From positions 1 through 64,000 of the forward strand of contig NZ_VZZK01000014.1 of the NCBI RefSeq assembly GCF_008806385.1: a stretch of 64,000 bases of DNA, read 5' to 3'. Below the pieces are notes generated by a model that saw nothing but the letters and a program-made list of their open reading frames with translations, was not told where the DNA came from and ran no database searches. Below are positions 34,811 to 43,499 of the stretch, in pieces. The first letter of the stretch is position 1; every line of letters starts with the position of its first letter. The stretch is from Methylobacterium soli. GTDB taxonomy: Bacteria; Pseudomonadota; Alphaproteobacteria; Rhizobiales; Beijerinckiaceae. The position numbers and the translations under genes were made by a program.

Positions 34811-34821
34811 GTAACCGTAAC
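34811..34821. promoter_or_regulatory. GTAAC direct repeat, copy 2
   Basis: GTAACCGTAAC lies between the stops of two convergent genes. Being away from a start codon, it may be chance or mark a small transcript; it matches the copies at 32919 and 36107. Confidence 0.35.
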
Positions 34822-34866
34822 GAAGCTCGCGGCGGGCGGGGCAGGGGGGCAAGCCCGCGGGGGCGC

Positions 34867-35685
34867 TCAGGCCACGGCGTCGGCGACGCGCCGCGCGACC
34901 GACGCGGCCTGCCGATCGATGCCGGCAGCTTCCGGCGGCTCCCCGCCGACCAGATCGACGAAATCCGAGCCCAGGAACTCGCCGCTGCGCAGGTCGCAGA
35001 GGGACCACGCGCAACGGCGGCCCTCCGCGATCCCGAACACCGCGAGGTCGAGGGCGTAGACGTCCTCGGGATGGTGCAGCAACGCCCGGATGGCCTGGGC
35101 CGCCGCCCTGCGCGCCGGAGGCGGCGTCACGAAGACCCGGAAGCCCTGGCCGGCGGCGGCCCTGACCACCGCCTGCAGGTACAGCTCGCCCGTTGCCACG
35201 GCGCAGCGGTCCCGCCGGTCGGTCCGGTGGGTGACGACGAGCGCGGTCCGGGCCGCCGCGCGCTGGTCCGCCTGCGGCCCGCCCGTGTCCGCGCCGGGCG
35301 GGAGGGCGGGCGAGGCGGCGCGGGCGAACTCGAATTCCGGGATGTACGAGCCCGGCCGGAGGAGGACCCGGATCGCATCCTGCGCGCCGGCGCCCTCGTA
35401 ATAGGCCGCGAGCGCGGTCCGGATCCGGGTCGCCTCGATCCGCACGATCGGATCCGTGCCCGGGTCGAAATCGGAACCGCGGCCGAAGACGTCCACCCCG
35501 ATCGCGTAGGCCTTGATCCGCCCGGCCCGCCCGGCCAGCGTCTCGTCGACCACGAAGGACAGGAAGCGTCGGTTCCGCTCCGACAGGCGAAGGGCGTTTC
35601 CCGCCACGAGAGAGCGCATGGCTTCCCCGACCTCCTGCTCCGCGAGCGGATGGGGCGCCATCGGCGAAGGCGGGTCGGCGTCCAT
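34867..35685 (-). CDS. protein with cyclase/regulator-type N-terminal winged-helix region
   Basis: A 272-residue protein read from the ATG at 35685, which has GGAGG at ideal spacing. Residues about 20-125 (RNRRFLSFVVDETLAG, IGVDVFGRGSDFDPGTDPIV, RIEATRIRTALAAYYE) form the N-terminal region often seen ahead of adenylate-cyclase-like or TPR domains in Bradyrhizobiaceae and Methylobacteriaceae. The C-terminal 140 residues look like the nucleotide-free alpha/beta domain that often follows, with no catalytic motif. No membrane helix is visible. It is probably a regulatory protein; its partner is unknown. Confidence 0.65.
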   Translation of the reverse strand: MDADPPSPMAPHPLAEQEVGEAMRSLVAGNALRLSERNRRFLSFVVDETLAGRAGRIKAYAIGVDVFGRGSDFDPGTDPIVRIEATRIRTALAAYYEGAGAQDAIRVLLRPGSYIPEFEFARAASPALPPGADTGGPQADQRAAARTALVVTHRTDRRDRCAVATGELYLQAVVRAAAGQGFRVFVTPPPARRAAAQAIRALLHHPEDVYALDLAVFGIAEGRRCAWSLCDLRSGEFLGSDFVDLVGGEPPEAAGIDRQAASVARRVADAVA

Positions 35686-35785
35686 CGGAACCTCCGCAAA
35701 ATGCGACCGAACCGGACGATGCTGCGAGGACATTCACATGCGTTGGCCCGCAGGCGCGGGCCGAGCCTAAATCCAGGTTAACGGC

Positions 35786-36031
35786 TTACACGACTTTGCG
35801 CAGGATGTCTTCCTCGACATCCGTTGCAAGCCTTCTGTATTCGCATGTACGTTCAGGTGCAAATGGTTCGCTCGATCTTGCCCAATACTCCGCCGCCTCG
35901 CATGTTGCTTCGTAGGCATCGCACAGTTCGAGGAAGTAGGGATCGTCCGCGGCCTTGCGCCGGAACGCCTCCCGCCGCTCCGGGTAGCGGAGCATGAGCC
36001 TTGCCAGGCCGCGTCGCTCTGAACGCCCCAT
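35786..36031 (-). CDS. small conserved helical protein
   Basis: An 81-residue protein starting MGRSERRGLARLMLRYPERR. The ATG at 36031 has a perfect GGAGG 5 bases upstream, so this start is preferred over one seven codons earlier. It is helical and charged, with FRRKAADDPYFLELCDAYEA in the middle. Proteins of this pattern are found in several Rhizobiales without known function. Confidence 0.65.
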   Translation of the reverse strand: MGRSERRGLARLMLRYPERREAFRRKAADDPYFLELCDAYEATCEAAEYWARSSEPFAPERTCEYRRLATDVEEDILRKVV

Positions 36032-36465
36032 ACCAGCCTCCGGGTACGGCACGTCTGCGCGAACCGGCGATCCCCATCATGCGCCGGGACGCGGGGCCCG
36101 GGGATTGTTACGGTTACGGCGGCGCAGGTTTCGCGGCGCGCGATCGTGAATCGTCCAAATGGGGGAAGTTGAGGCAAGTCCTCCCGGAAGGCCGCCCTGC
36201 GCGAAACCTTCTGCGCGAAACAAACCAACGCGCGCGCTTTCGCATTTGCTTGCTTCGAGCTTTCGAGGGAGGTGCTAGGCTCCGGCTTCAACCCTGCGAA
36301 CCCTGCAAGGCCGGCGTCGATCAGACGGGGCCGCGCCAGCCGGGCCGAGGCAGGACCGGTCCTTCGTCGCAACGCCCATCCGCGCGGGCGCCTCGACGAG
36401 GGGGCGACGGCACGGACAATCCCGAGAGACCCCGGACAGGGGCGGGGTACCCACAGGAGACGGCC
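36032..36465. other. divergent intergenic region
   Basis: About 430 bases between divergent genes. It contains the third GTAAC repeat (36107-36117) and two copies of TGCGCGAAAC (36198-36207 and 36212-36221), 14 bases apart, which may be binding sites in the DUF1254 promoter. No gene seen. Confidence 0.45.
36107..36117. promoter_or_regulatory. GTAAC direct repeat, copy 3 (minus orientation)
   Basis: GTTACGGTTAC is the reverse complement of GTAACCGTAAC. It lies about 75 bases upstream of the small helical-protein gene on minus, a position suited to a regulator of that gene. Confidence 0.45.
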
Positions 36466-37917
36466 ATGGATGTGGCGAGACGGATCTTCGCCGCGGGCGC
36501 CGCCGCCTTCCCGTTCGTCGGGCCGGGGCTGCCCCGCGCCTCCGCCCAGACCCTCGCGCAGGATGCCCCCGTCATTGGCGACCACGCCGTGATGGACCCG
36601 CTCGAACTGGCGGTGGAGGCCTACATCTACGGCTATCCGCTCGTCACCATGGAGATGACCCGGCGGGTCCTCACCAATGTCGCGTCGCCCGACGGCGCGA
36701 AGGGCGCGCCGATGGGCCAGATCGGCAATGCGCGCGCCTATCCGGACGCGAAGTTCCGGGCCGTCACGGCCCCGAACGCCGACACGCTCTACTCGTTCGC
36801 CTTCGTGGATGTCGGCCGCGAGCCCTACCTGTTCAGCATCCCGGAAGAGGATGGGCGCTACTACCTCATGCCGATGCTCAGCGCCTGGACGAACATCTTC
36901 GCGGTGCCGGGCAAGCGCACGACCGGGACGGGCCCGCAGACCTATTTCATCGCCGGCCCGGGCTGGAGCGGCAGCGTGCCCTCCGGCGCCAGGCTGATCC
37001 AGGCGCCCACGAGCCTGATCTGGATCCTCGGCCGGACCTACTGCACCGGCACGCCCGAAGATTACGCGGCCGTGCACGCGCTCCAGGACCAGTACCGGCT
37101 CATCCCGGCGAGCGCGGCCGGCAAGCCCTACACGCCGCCCGCGGGCCGAGTCGATTCCAGCATCGACAGCAAGACGGCCGTGCGCGATCAGGTCAACCGC
37201 ATGGACGCGACGGCCTATTTCAACCTGCTGGCCGCCCTGATGAAGGACAATCCGCCGGCCCTCGCGGATGGGGTTCCGGTCGCCAAGATGGCCTCCCTCG
37301 GCATCGTGCCGGGCCAGACCTCCGATCCGGGCATGCTCACGCCCGCCGCCCGGGAGGCCGTCGAGCGGGCGCCCGCGCAAGCCATCGCGCGGATCATGGG
37401 GCACGAGAAGCAGACGGGGCGTCACGTGAACGGCTGGACCTTCACGACCGACGGCGGCGATTACGGCAAGGATTACCTGCAGCGGGCCTTCATCACGGCC
37501 GTGGGTCTCGGCTGCAACCTGCCGCAGGACGCCATCTACCCGATGACGACGGTGGATGCCGCCGGCCGCCGGCTGAACGGCGCCTCGAAATACGTGATGC
37601 GCTTCCCCGCCGGCGAATTGCCGCCCGTCGAGGGCTTCTGGTCGCTGACGATGTACGATTCCGCGTTCTTCTTCGTCGAGAACCCGATCAACCGCTACTC
37701 CGTCAGCCCGCGCGACAAGCTCCAGGCCAACCCGGACGGCTCGGTCGATCTCTTCATCCAGAACGAGAGCCCCGGTGCCATGCGGGAATCGAACTGGCTG
37801 CCGGCCCCGGAAGGGCCGTTCAACCTGATGCTGCGCACCTACTGGCCGAAGGATGCTCTGCTGAACGGCGCCTGGGGCCCGCCGCCGGTCAGCCGCAGTG
37901 GGAAGGCCACGCTCTGA
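36466..37917 (+). CDS. exported DUF1254/DUF1214 protein
   Basis: A 483-residue protein with a signal peptide (MDVARRIFAAGAAAFPFVGP, ending near ASAQ). The N-terminal half is DUF1254 (AVEAYIYGYPLVTMEMTRR, APNADTLYSFAFVDVG, YYLMPMLSAWTNIFAVPG), the C-terminal half DUF1214 (FWSLTMYDSAFFFVENPINR and LPAPEGPFNLMLRTYWP). This pair is widespread in Proteobacteria; the activity is unknown. The ATG follows CAGGAGA. The stop codon is immediately followed by an array of terminator-like hairpins. Confidence 0.88.
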   Translation: MDVARRIFAAGAAAFPFVGPGLPRASAQTLAQDAPVIGDHAVMDPLELAVEAYIYGYPLVTMEMTRRVLTNVASPDGAKGAPMGQIGNARAYPDAKFRAVTAPNADTLYSFAFVDVGREPYLFSIPEEDGRYYLMPMLSAWTNIFAVPGKRTTGTGPQTYFIAGPGWSGSVPSGARLIQAPTSLIWILGRTYCTGTPEDYAAVHALQDQYRLIPASAAGKPYTPPAGRVDSSIDSKTAVRDQVNRMDATAYFNLLAALMKDNPPALADGVPVAKMASLGIVPGQTSDPGMLTPAAREAVERAPAQAIARIMGHEKQTGRHVNGWTFTTDGGDYGKDYLQRAFITAVGLGCNLPQDAIYPMTTVDAAGRRLNGASKYVMRFPAGELPPVEGFWSLTMYDSAFFFVENPINRYSVSPRDKLQANPDGSVDLFIQNESPGAMRESNWLPAPEGPFNLMLRTYWPKDALLNGAWGPPPVSRSGKATL

Positions 37918-38050
37918 GGGCGCCCGGACGGCGCCCCTCCTTGTTCCGGTGAGGGCGCCGGGACGGCGCCCCTCCTTGTCTCGATGAGGGCGCCGGGACG
38001 GCGCCCCTCCTTGTCTCGATGAGGGCGCCGGGACGGCGCCCCCTGGTCCC
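37916..38050. repeat. four tandem 35-bp units, each a terminator-like hairpin
   Basis: Units begin at 37916, 37951, 37986 and 38021. Each contains GGGCGCC(G) and CGGCGCCC arms around a 3-base loop, followed in the first three by CTCCTTGT. Units 2 and 3 are identical over 35 bases. The array fills the gap between two convergent genes, so it probably serves as a multiple, bidirectional transcription stop. Confidence 0.85.
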
Positions 38051-38078
38051 GGCTCAAGCGGGGTGCGGCAGCCCGGCC

Positions 38079-39143
38079 TCAATCCGCGCCGAATCCGCCC
38101 GCCACGACCCGCTCGTCGAGCTTGCGATCCACGGTCTCGACGGTCCGGTCGATCTCGGGATCGGGCGTCCCGAGCTGATGCGAGATCAGCTTCACCAGCA
38201 CGTCGACCCGCTCGATATAGGGTGCCCCGCTCGCCACCGCGCGCGCCGCGGAGGAGGGCTTGAGCAGGCTCTCCGCCGCCTTGGCGTATTTCTCGAAGGG
38301 CACCTGATCGCTCGGATCGGCGCCGAGGCGCTGCGCGATGGCGTCGACATGCTCGTAGATCGCGCGCGAACGCGTCAGATCGCCATGCACCGCGTCGCGG
38401 ATCGATTGTGGCTCCTGCGGCGTGACGCAGCGGTAATTCCCGGTCAGCAGCATCGACCACTTCGCCAGCGGGACGAACAGCGATTCGAACACCTTCAGCT
38501 TCACCGGAACGTCGTGGCCGTCGAGCCGCACCGCGTCGATATCCGCCTCGAGTTCGCGCAGCAGCCGGTTATGCGCCTCGTCCGCGAACGGCGCCGTCTT
38601 GAAGTTCGTCGGCAGCCCGACATGGAGGACGTTGGCGCCTTCGCCCGGCGGGCGAAACGCCTGCGGGTCGGGGGAGCAGAGGGTCATCAATCCCGGCTCG
38701 AACCGGTCCCAGACGCCCGCATTGGTGTAGGCATCCTCGAGGTCCATGGCCGCGAGCGTCGGGATCCGCTTGAGATAGGGCAGCGGCGGCATGTTCATCA
38801 GCGAGAGGCAGGGCAGCTTCGCCGCCGCGATCTTGATCAGCAGGACGCGGATCGTGTGGTTGTTGTATTGCGGCTCCTGCATGGCCAGGCTGACGAGGTC
38901 GTAGCGGGAGACGTCGACATCTTCCGGCGGCGTCGCATCCAGGGTGCCGGGCAGGTCGTGCGACCGGATGGACCGGTGCTCCGGCTCGTCCCGCAGCTTG
39001 ATCCGGACCTCGGTCCCCTCGCGGTTGATCAGGTCGGCCGTCTTGCGCCGGCAGACCAGGGTCACGTTGTGACCGGCCATCAGCAGTTTCGTGCCGAGCA
39101 GGGAGCCGTACGAGGCTCCCAGGATCAAGATGTTACGCGCCAT
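38079..39143 (-). CDS. ketopantoate-reductase-like dehydrogenase
   Basis: A 354-residue protein starting at the ATG behind GGGAGGAAA. The N-terminus is a Rossmann fold with NILILGASYGSLLGTKLL, and CRRKTADLINREG follows the second strand, as in the ApbA/PanE family. The C-terminal half is helical. Key residues of true PanE are not obvious (the Lys of the KxxxN motif is hard to place), and the protein is longer than PanE, so the substrate is open; it may act on an opine or similar compound. It stands alone. Confidence 0.7.
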   Translation of the reverse strand: MARNILILGASYGSLLGTKLLMAGHNVTLVCRRKTADLINREGTEVRIKLRDEPEHRSIRSHDLPGTLDATPPEDVDVSRYDLVSLAMQEPQYNNHTIRVLLIKIAAAKLPCLSLMNMPPLPYLKRIPTLAAMDLEDAYTNAGVWDRFEPGLMTLCSPDPQAFRPPGEGANVLHVGLPTNFKTAPFADEAHNRLLRELEADIDAVRLDGHDVPVKLKVFESLFVPLAKWSMLLTGNYRCVTPQEPQSIRDAVHGDLTRSRAIYEHVDAIAQRLGADPSDQVPFEKYAKAAESLLKPSSAARAVASGAPYIERVDVLVKLISHQLGTPDPEIDRTVETVDRKLDERVVAGGFGAD

Positions 39144-39227
39144 GCTTTTCCTCCCAAAACGATTCTTTGTGTTGCGTTCCGCTCCCGGAACCGAACGCGG
39201 CCCCATCCCGGTTGGCCCGGATGGATG

Positions 39228-39467
39228 TCAGACCGGCGCCTGACCTTCCAGCACGGCGGGAAGGCAGACGCACCGATCCTGCGCGAAGCGGACGCCGGCG
39301 CTCTCGAAGGCCGCCTGGATGGCCCGCTTGTTGTTCTCGTGGGGCTCGCGCGCGCCGCGCTCGAAATCCGTGATGGTCCGGTCGGACAAGCCGCATCGCC
39401 TCGCCAAGTCCTCGCGTGACCATTCAAGGCCCGCCCTAGCAGCTCGGCATTGCGCGCGCGACAGCAT
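39228..39467 (-). CDS. small XRE-family regulator
   Basis: A 79-residue protein that is essentially a helix-turn-helix domain (MLSRAQCRAARAGLEWSRED, LARRCGLSDRTITDFERGAR) plus a short tail. The tail contains ENNKRAIQAAFESAGVRF, the usual ending of these small rhizobial XRE proteins. It lies 84 bases upstream of the ketopantoate-reductase-like gene on the same strand and may regulate it. Confidence 0.8.
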   Translation of the reverse strand: MLSRAQCRAARAGLEWSREDLARRCGLSDRTITDFERGAREPHENNKRAIQAAFESAGVRFAQDRCVCLPAVLEGQAPV

Positions 39468-39683
39468 CGAGGTTTCCGTTCGTCAACGCGAGGGTCCGAA
39501 AGCGTCTCGAAACGTCACCGGTTCGATGCGTAACGATACACGAATCCGGAAACACGCAAAGGGCCCGGCGGCGTTCCATCGCCGACTCGGCCGCTTCGCG
39601 CGAAGACCGCATCGTTGCTGGCCCGCCGCGCCGCGCGCGGATGGCGGTCCCGGACCCGGGAGGGGGCGAGCCGGCGTCGCGGG

Positions 39684-40697
39684 TCAGAACTTCGAGACGA
39701 TCGGCTTCGCTTCGGCCACGGGCTTGGGTGGGGCGACCCAGAGCGGGGCCGAGATCGTCAGGAAGGTCGCCGTGCCGGCGAACCGGTTCCGGACGTCGAA
39801 CTCGCGGAAGAAGCGGAGATTGGTCGAGACCGGGATCTCGCCGAGCTTGAACGTGTAGCCGATCTGGGCGCCGAGCGACGTCACCCGTCCCTTGAACGGC
39901 CCGATCCGGTCGCCCGAGCCGCTGTCGCCGGTGAGCTGGTTGTAATAGTAGCCGACGAGGCCGACCGACAATTCCTTGCTCAGATATTTCGAGGCCGACC
40001 ATTCGAGGTGGAACTCGGTGCCGGTGAGGTACTGCGTCGCCGGGTTGATCCAGTTGAAGGTGATGCCGGGCACCACCGAGAGCTCGTAGCCCAGGATGGG
40101 ATCGAGATAGGTGATCGCGCCGCTGAAATCGATCGCCGGCCGGTTGAGCGAGATGTTCGACAATTGCCCGCTCTCGTAGGAGCCGGACGGCACGACCCCG
40201 AGGAGCGTGGTGCTCCAGTGGAGGTTGCCCGAGTGCCAGCCCACGAACGAGGCGAGATAGATGTCGCCGACGCTGAAATTCGCGTCGCGCTCGCGCCCGG
40301 CGATGATCCGGTCGATGCGCGGCGAGAACAGGACCGCCCCGGCGCTGATATTGGGCGTGCCGAAGGGAATTGTGATCGAGAAGCCGAGATTGCCGCCCAG
40401 GATCTCGACCGGCGTGACCCAGATCGGCGTCGCGAAATTCGCCGTGAAGTCGATCTTGACGTTGGCCGCGACGACGCCGCCGGTCTGGAAGGCGCGGCCG
40501 CCCCCGAGATTGCCCGAGTAATAGTAGGTCTCGCTCTCGAAGTAGAAGCCCGGCGGCGGCGTCACGCCCGCGAGGGGGCCGCGGTTGCCGAGAACGTAGA
40601 TGCCCTGCGCCGATTCGGCGGCCTGTGCACCCGGCGTAGCCTGCAGCGCCGCGACTCCGGTCAGCGCGATACCAAGCATTTGCCAGTATTTATGCAT
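39684..40697 (-). CDS. outer-membrane SphA/phenol-degradation-type transporter family protein
   Basis: A 337-residue protein with a clear signal peptide (about 1-26, ending AQA). The rest consists of regularly spaced amphipathic strands with aromatic girdles (GFYFESETYYYSGNLGGG, YLSKELSVGLVGYYYNQLTG) and ends in Phe, as outer-membrane barrels do. The sequence fits the SphA/MetA-pathway family of putative outer-membrane channels for aromatic or hydrophobic compounds. An AraC regulator of the arabinose-binding-domain type diverges from it and is the likely regulator. Confidence 0.82.
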   Translation of the reverse strand: MHKYWQMLGIALTGVAALQATPGAQAAESAQGIYVLGNRGPLAGVTPPPGFYFESETYYYSGNLGGGRAFQTGGVVAANVKIDFTANFATPIWVTPVEILGGNLGFSITIPFGTPNISAGAVLFSPRIDRIIAGRERDANFSVGDIYLASFVGWHSGNLHWSTTLLGVVPSGSYESGQLSNISLNRPAIDFSGAITYLDPILGYELSVVPGITFNWINPATQYLTGTEFHLEWSASKYLSKELSVGLVGYYYNQLTGDSGSGDRIGPFKGRVTSLGAQIGYTFKLGEIPVSTNLRFFREFDVRNRFAGTATFLTISAPLWVAPPKPVAEAKPIVSKF

Positions 40698-41209
40698 GAC
40701 CGCACCCCTTGGATTTTATCGATTACGGCCAAGCTTCCAGAAACCAGAAGAACTTACAAGCGGCAACTTCGTACGGATACGCACGTTTCGCCATGCTGTT
40801 GCAAGTTGGTTCTTCGGCGTCGGACGGCGGTATCCGCAGGAAGTTGCCATTCCATTAGGACCTCAGAAACGAAGACGCTTGTCTGCCCCGGGCCGGTCGG
40901 ATTGGTGCGATCAAAACGGCGAGGTTTGTCACCCAGGGTCAAGCAGGATCTTCCCGCCATCATACCGTGACGCTGCCGAGCCGACCTGAATCGTCGGGCG
41001 AGACCCTTGCATTCAGCGCGGGCGGCCTGCCGCGGGGCCGGAGACGAGCACGTTCAGGACGGCGAGCCCGGGCAGGACATCCACGCGACGTCGCCGTGCC
41101 GACGGGTCTGCGGATGTGAGCCGGGGGGAGGGCAGGCGAGGCATCCGTCGGGCGAGGCCGGCCGAGGATGCAGGAATGGGACAGGAACCTGATCTCCCGG
41201 AGAGCGCCC
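40698..41209. other. divergent promoter region between the SphA-like gene and an AraC gene
   Basis: About 510 bases. The stretch 40700-40800 next to the SphA-like gene is comparatively AT-rich and probably contains its promoter. No gene is seen. Confidence 0.4.
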
Positions 41210-42349
41210 ATGGCGTCCCATCCCAGGTCCGCGACGCCCGCCCCGATCGGCCCGGTCGGGCTCTGCCCACTGGTCTGGGGGTTCGGTTTCCTGCCGGAGG
41301 GTGAGCACGCGCCGGAGGTTTCGCTCCTGGCGGCGGCGCCGCAATCGGGGCAGGATTCCTTCCAGCTCGGCGTCGCGCGCGCCTTCGCCCCCTTGCTGGA
41401 GGATCTCGGCGCCGATCCCGACCGCGTCATCCGGATCGCGGGTCTCGACCCTGCCCTGTTGACCGACCCGAACGCGGTCCTCTCGCTGGGGGCGTTCTGC
41501 GCGCTCATCGCCCGTTCCGGCGCCTGCACGGGCTGCCCGCATTTCGGATTGCTTCTCGGCCAGAGGATCCAGCTGCCCGCCCTCGGCCTCGTCGGAGGCC
41601 TGATGCGGCATTCCGAGACGGTCGGCCAGGCCCTTCACAATCTCATCCGGCATGTCGAGACGCATAGCGTCGGCGCCACGACCGCCCTGAATGCCCAGGA
41701 CGGCACGGCGGTCTGGAACTGCGCGGTCTACGAGCCCGGCACGGATTGCGCCGACCAGGTGGCGGATGCGGCCGCGGCGGCGGGCACCAACCTGCTGCGG
41801 GCGCTCTGCGGCGCGGATTGGTCCCCCGAGGAGGTGCTCCTGCCGCGGGCGGTGCCGGGCGACGAGGCACCCTACCGCGCCGCGTTCGGGGCACCCGTCC
41901 GGTTCAACCGTGAGGCGGCGGCCCTGGTCTTCCCGGCCTCTCAGCTCGACCAGCCGATCCCCGGCGCCGACCCCGAACGCGCCCGGGTCCTGCGGCAGAT
42001 TCTGCGCGATCAGGCGCGCCTCTCCGCCCCGGATTTCACCACGCGCCTGCGGCAATTGCTGCGAACCGAGTTGATGCAGGGCGGCTGCACCGCCGAGAAG
42101 GTCGCCGGGCGTCTCTCCATGCATCGCCGGACCCTGGCCCGGCGCCTGAGCGCGGAGGGGACCGCCTTCAGCGTGGTGGCGGATCAGGGGCGCTTCGAGA
42201 TCGCCCGCCAGTTGATCGACCACACCGACATCCCGTTCGCGCATATTGCGGCGGCGCTCGGCTTCTCCGAGGCCAGCGCCTTCACGCGCGCGTTCCGGCG
42301 CTGGTCCGGCGAGAGCCCGAGTGCCTGGCGTGCGGGACATCGCCGATGA
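41210..42349 (+). CDS. AraC-family regulator with arabinose-binding-type sensor domain
   Basis: A protein of about 379 residues. The N-terminal 230 residues form the sensor domain of the AraC subfamily related to OruR/ArgR-type regulators (GLDPALLTDPNAVLSLGAFC, CPHFGLLLGQRIQLPALG). The C-terminus has two helix-turn-helix units (AEKVAGRLSMHRRTLARRL and FAHIAAALGFSEASAFTRAF). The start at 41210 has GGAGAG upstream; an ATG 14 codons earlier is an alternative. Divergent orientation suggests it controls the SphA-like outer-membrane gene in response to a small hydrophobic ligand. Confidence 0.83.
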   Translation: MASHPRSATPAPIGPVGLCPLVWGFGFLPEGEHAPEVSLLAAAPQSGQDSFQLGVARAFAPLLEDLGADPDRVIRIAGLDPALLTDPNAVLSLGAFCALIARSGACTGCPHFGLLLGQRIQLPALGLVGGLMRHSETVGQALHNLIRHVETHSVGATTALNAQDGTAVWNCAVYEPGTDCADQVADAAAAAGTNLLRALCGADWSPEEVLLPRAVPGDEAPYRAAFGAPVRFNREAAALVFPASQLDQPIPGADPERARVLRQILRDQARLSAPDFTTRLRQLLRTELMQGGCTAEKVAGRLSMHRRTLARRLSAEGTAFSVVADQGRFEIARQLIDHTDIPFAHIAAALGFSEASAFTRAFRRWSGESPSAWRAGHRR

Positions 42350-42468
42350 GATCGCGCGCGCGATCGCTCCGCCGATGAGCCGCGCGGGCTTGTCGGCCCC
42401 CACGGGTGAGAGGCGCGGTCGCCGGCATCGCTGGCCGCGCCCCGGCACGCCTGTCGGCTGTGTCGCCG

Positions 42469-42864
42469 CTACGGCCGGATGACGCGCACGATCCTGCGGG
42501 AGCCGAGATCGAGGACGACGGCCTTGTCGTCCGGGGAGATGAAGTACCCGTAATAGCCGACGGGGTTGAGGCCCGGGACGGCGACGTTCTGGAACGAGCC
42601 GATCTGGACCCAATCCGGGACCGAACTCCCGACACCCACCCGGCGCCCGCGCCCATTCGCTTCGGTGTAGCGCGGCCCGGCCTCGAACAAGGTCGGGATC
42701 GTGGCGGCCTGGTTGCCGGACATGAGGATGCCCTCGTCGGCGAGGCGCGGGTTGACCCGGATCGCCAGCGGCTGGGCGAGCGCCATCGAGCCCGTCAGGA
42801 TGCAGGCCGCCACGATTCCGAGCCCTAAGAAGAGATCCGTCTTCGACGCGACAGTAAAGGGCAT
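42469..42864 (-). CDS. exported DUF1236-like protein
   Basis: A 131-residue protein with a signal peptide (about 1-31, ending LAQ) and a C-terminal domain GYYGYFISPDDKAVVLDLGS followed by RRIVRVI, matching the single copy of DUF1236 typical of Rhizobiales exported proteins. The ATG has the very strong site AAAGGAGGGAG. Function unknown; probably periplasmic. Confidence 0.75.
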   Translation of the reverse strand: MPFTVASKTDLFLGLGIVAACILTGSMALAQPLAIRVNPRLADEGILMSGNQAATIPTLFEAGPRYTEANGRGRRVGVGSSVPDWVQIGSFQNVAVPGLNPVGYYGYFISPDDKAVVLDLGSRRIVRVIRP

Positions 42865-43201
42865 AACTCCCTCCTTTGGTCGATGATGCGAACAGAACCG
42901 CTCGCAACGGAAGAGAATAGCCGATGCTCCGAGGCTTGCTTGACCTTTGGGGACACGCCTTTGCTCGATTTCAACTGATTTCGCGGCCGCCGCGCGCCGA
43001 GCGCTCCCGAACACGCCCGTCGCAAGGAGCGGCTTCGTGGACGTCTCCGCGATCCGCCACAAGGCAGGCCCGCGCCGAGGGCCGAGATTCCTGCGCTGTC
43101 GCGCCGTCTCGACGCGGCCGGATCGCATCGGCCTTGAGAGCTTCTGTCGCGGGGACCATCGGGCGCCTGCGGCGTTGCCTGGAGCCTCACAAGGAGATCT
43201 C
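42865..43201. other. divergent intergenic region
   Basis: About 340 bases between divergent genes. No gene or clear operator was recognised; the last part carries the AAGGAG site of the next gene. Confidence 0.4.
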
Positions 43202-43381
43202 ATGGCAACGACCTACAAGCTCGTACAAGCGCTGGCCGCGAAGGTGGACGACCACGTGGAGATCGCGGTCGAGGCCGAGGACGGCACGACGTTCAAGATC
43301 ATCGCCAGCCCTGAGCAACTCGACGCTCTGACGGGCGATCTCGAGGCCATCCTCGACGCCGACGACACGGCGGCGGCCTAG
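43202..43381 (+). CDS. small acidic conserved protein
   Basis: A 59-residue acidic protein (MATTYKLVQALAAKVDDHVE at the start, ending DADDTAAA). It has a strong site AAGGAG at ideal distance and a near-perfect terminator hairpin directly behind it, so it is very probably expressed from its own promoter. The predicted fold is two strands and two helices. Family not recognised. Confidence 0.7.
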   Translation: MATTYKLVQALAAKVDDHVEIAVEAEDGTTFKIIASPEQLDALTGDLEAILDADDTAAA

Positions 43382-43389
43382 CCGCCACC

Positions 43390-43422
43390 GGTATCGACCG
43401 GGCACGCCGCACGGTCGATACC
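43390..43422 (+). terminator. terminator hairpin behind the small acidic protein
   Basis: GGTATCGACCG and CGGTCGATACC form a perfect 11-bp stem with an 11-base loop, 9 bases after the stop. The following sequence is only moderately T-rich (GCCCGATTTCC). Confidence 0.7.
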
Positions 43423-43499
43423 GCCCGATTTCCGTGACGCGACATCCGGCGAACCGTGGCACGGCGCCATCGCCCGAGCCGGAGTTCCTGCCCGAGACC

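Noticed and set aside
37916..38050. CRISPR-like array
   Set aside because: Units are directly adjacent with no spacers and each is a terminator-like hairpin.
35767..38460. An 897-codon minus-strand frame that spans several genes
   Set aside because: It crosses the divergent promoter region, the DUF1254 gene and the hairpin array; the repeated segment encodes only the array.
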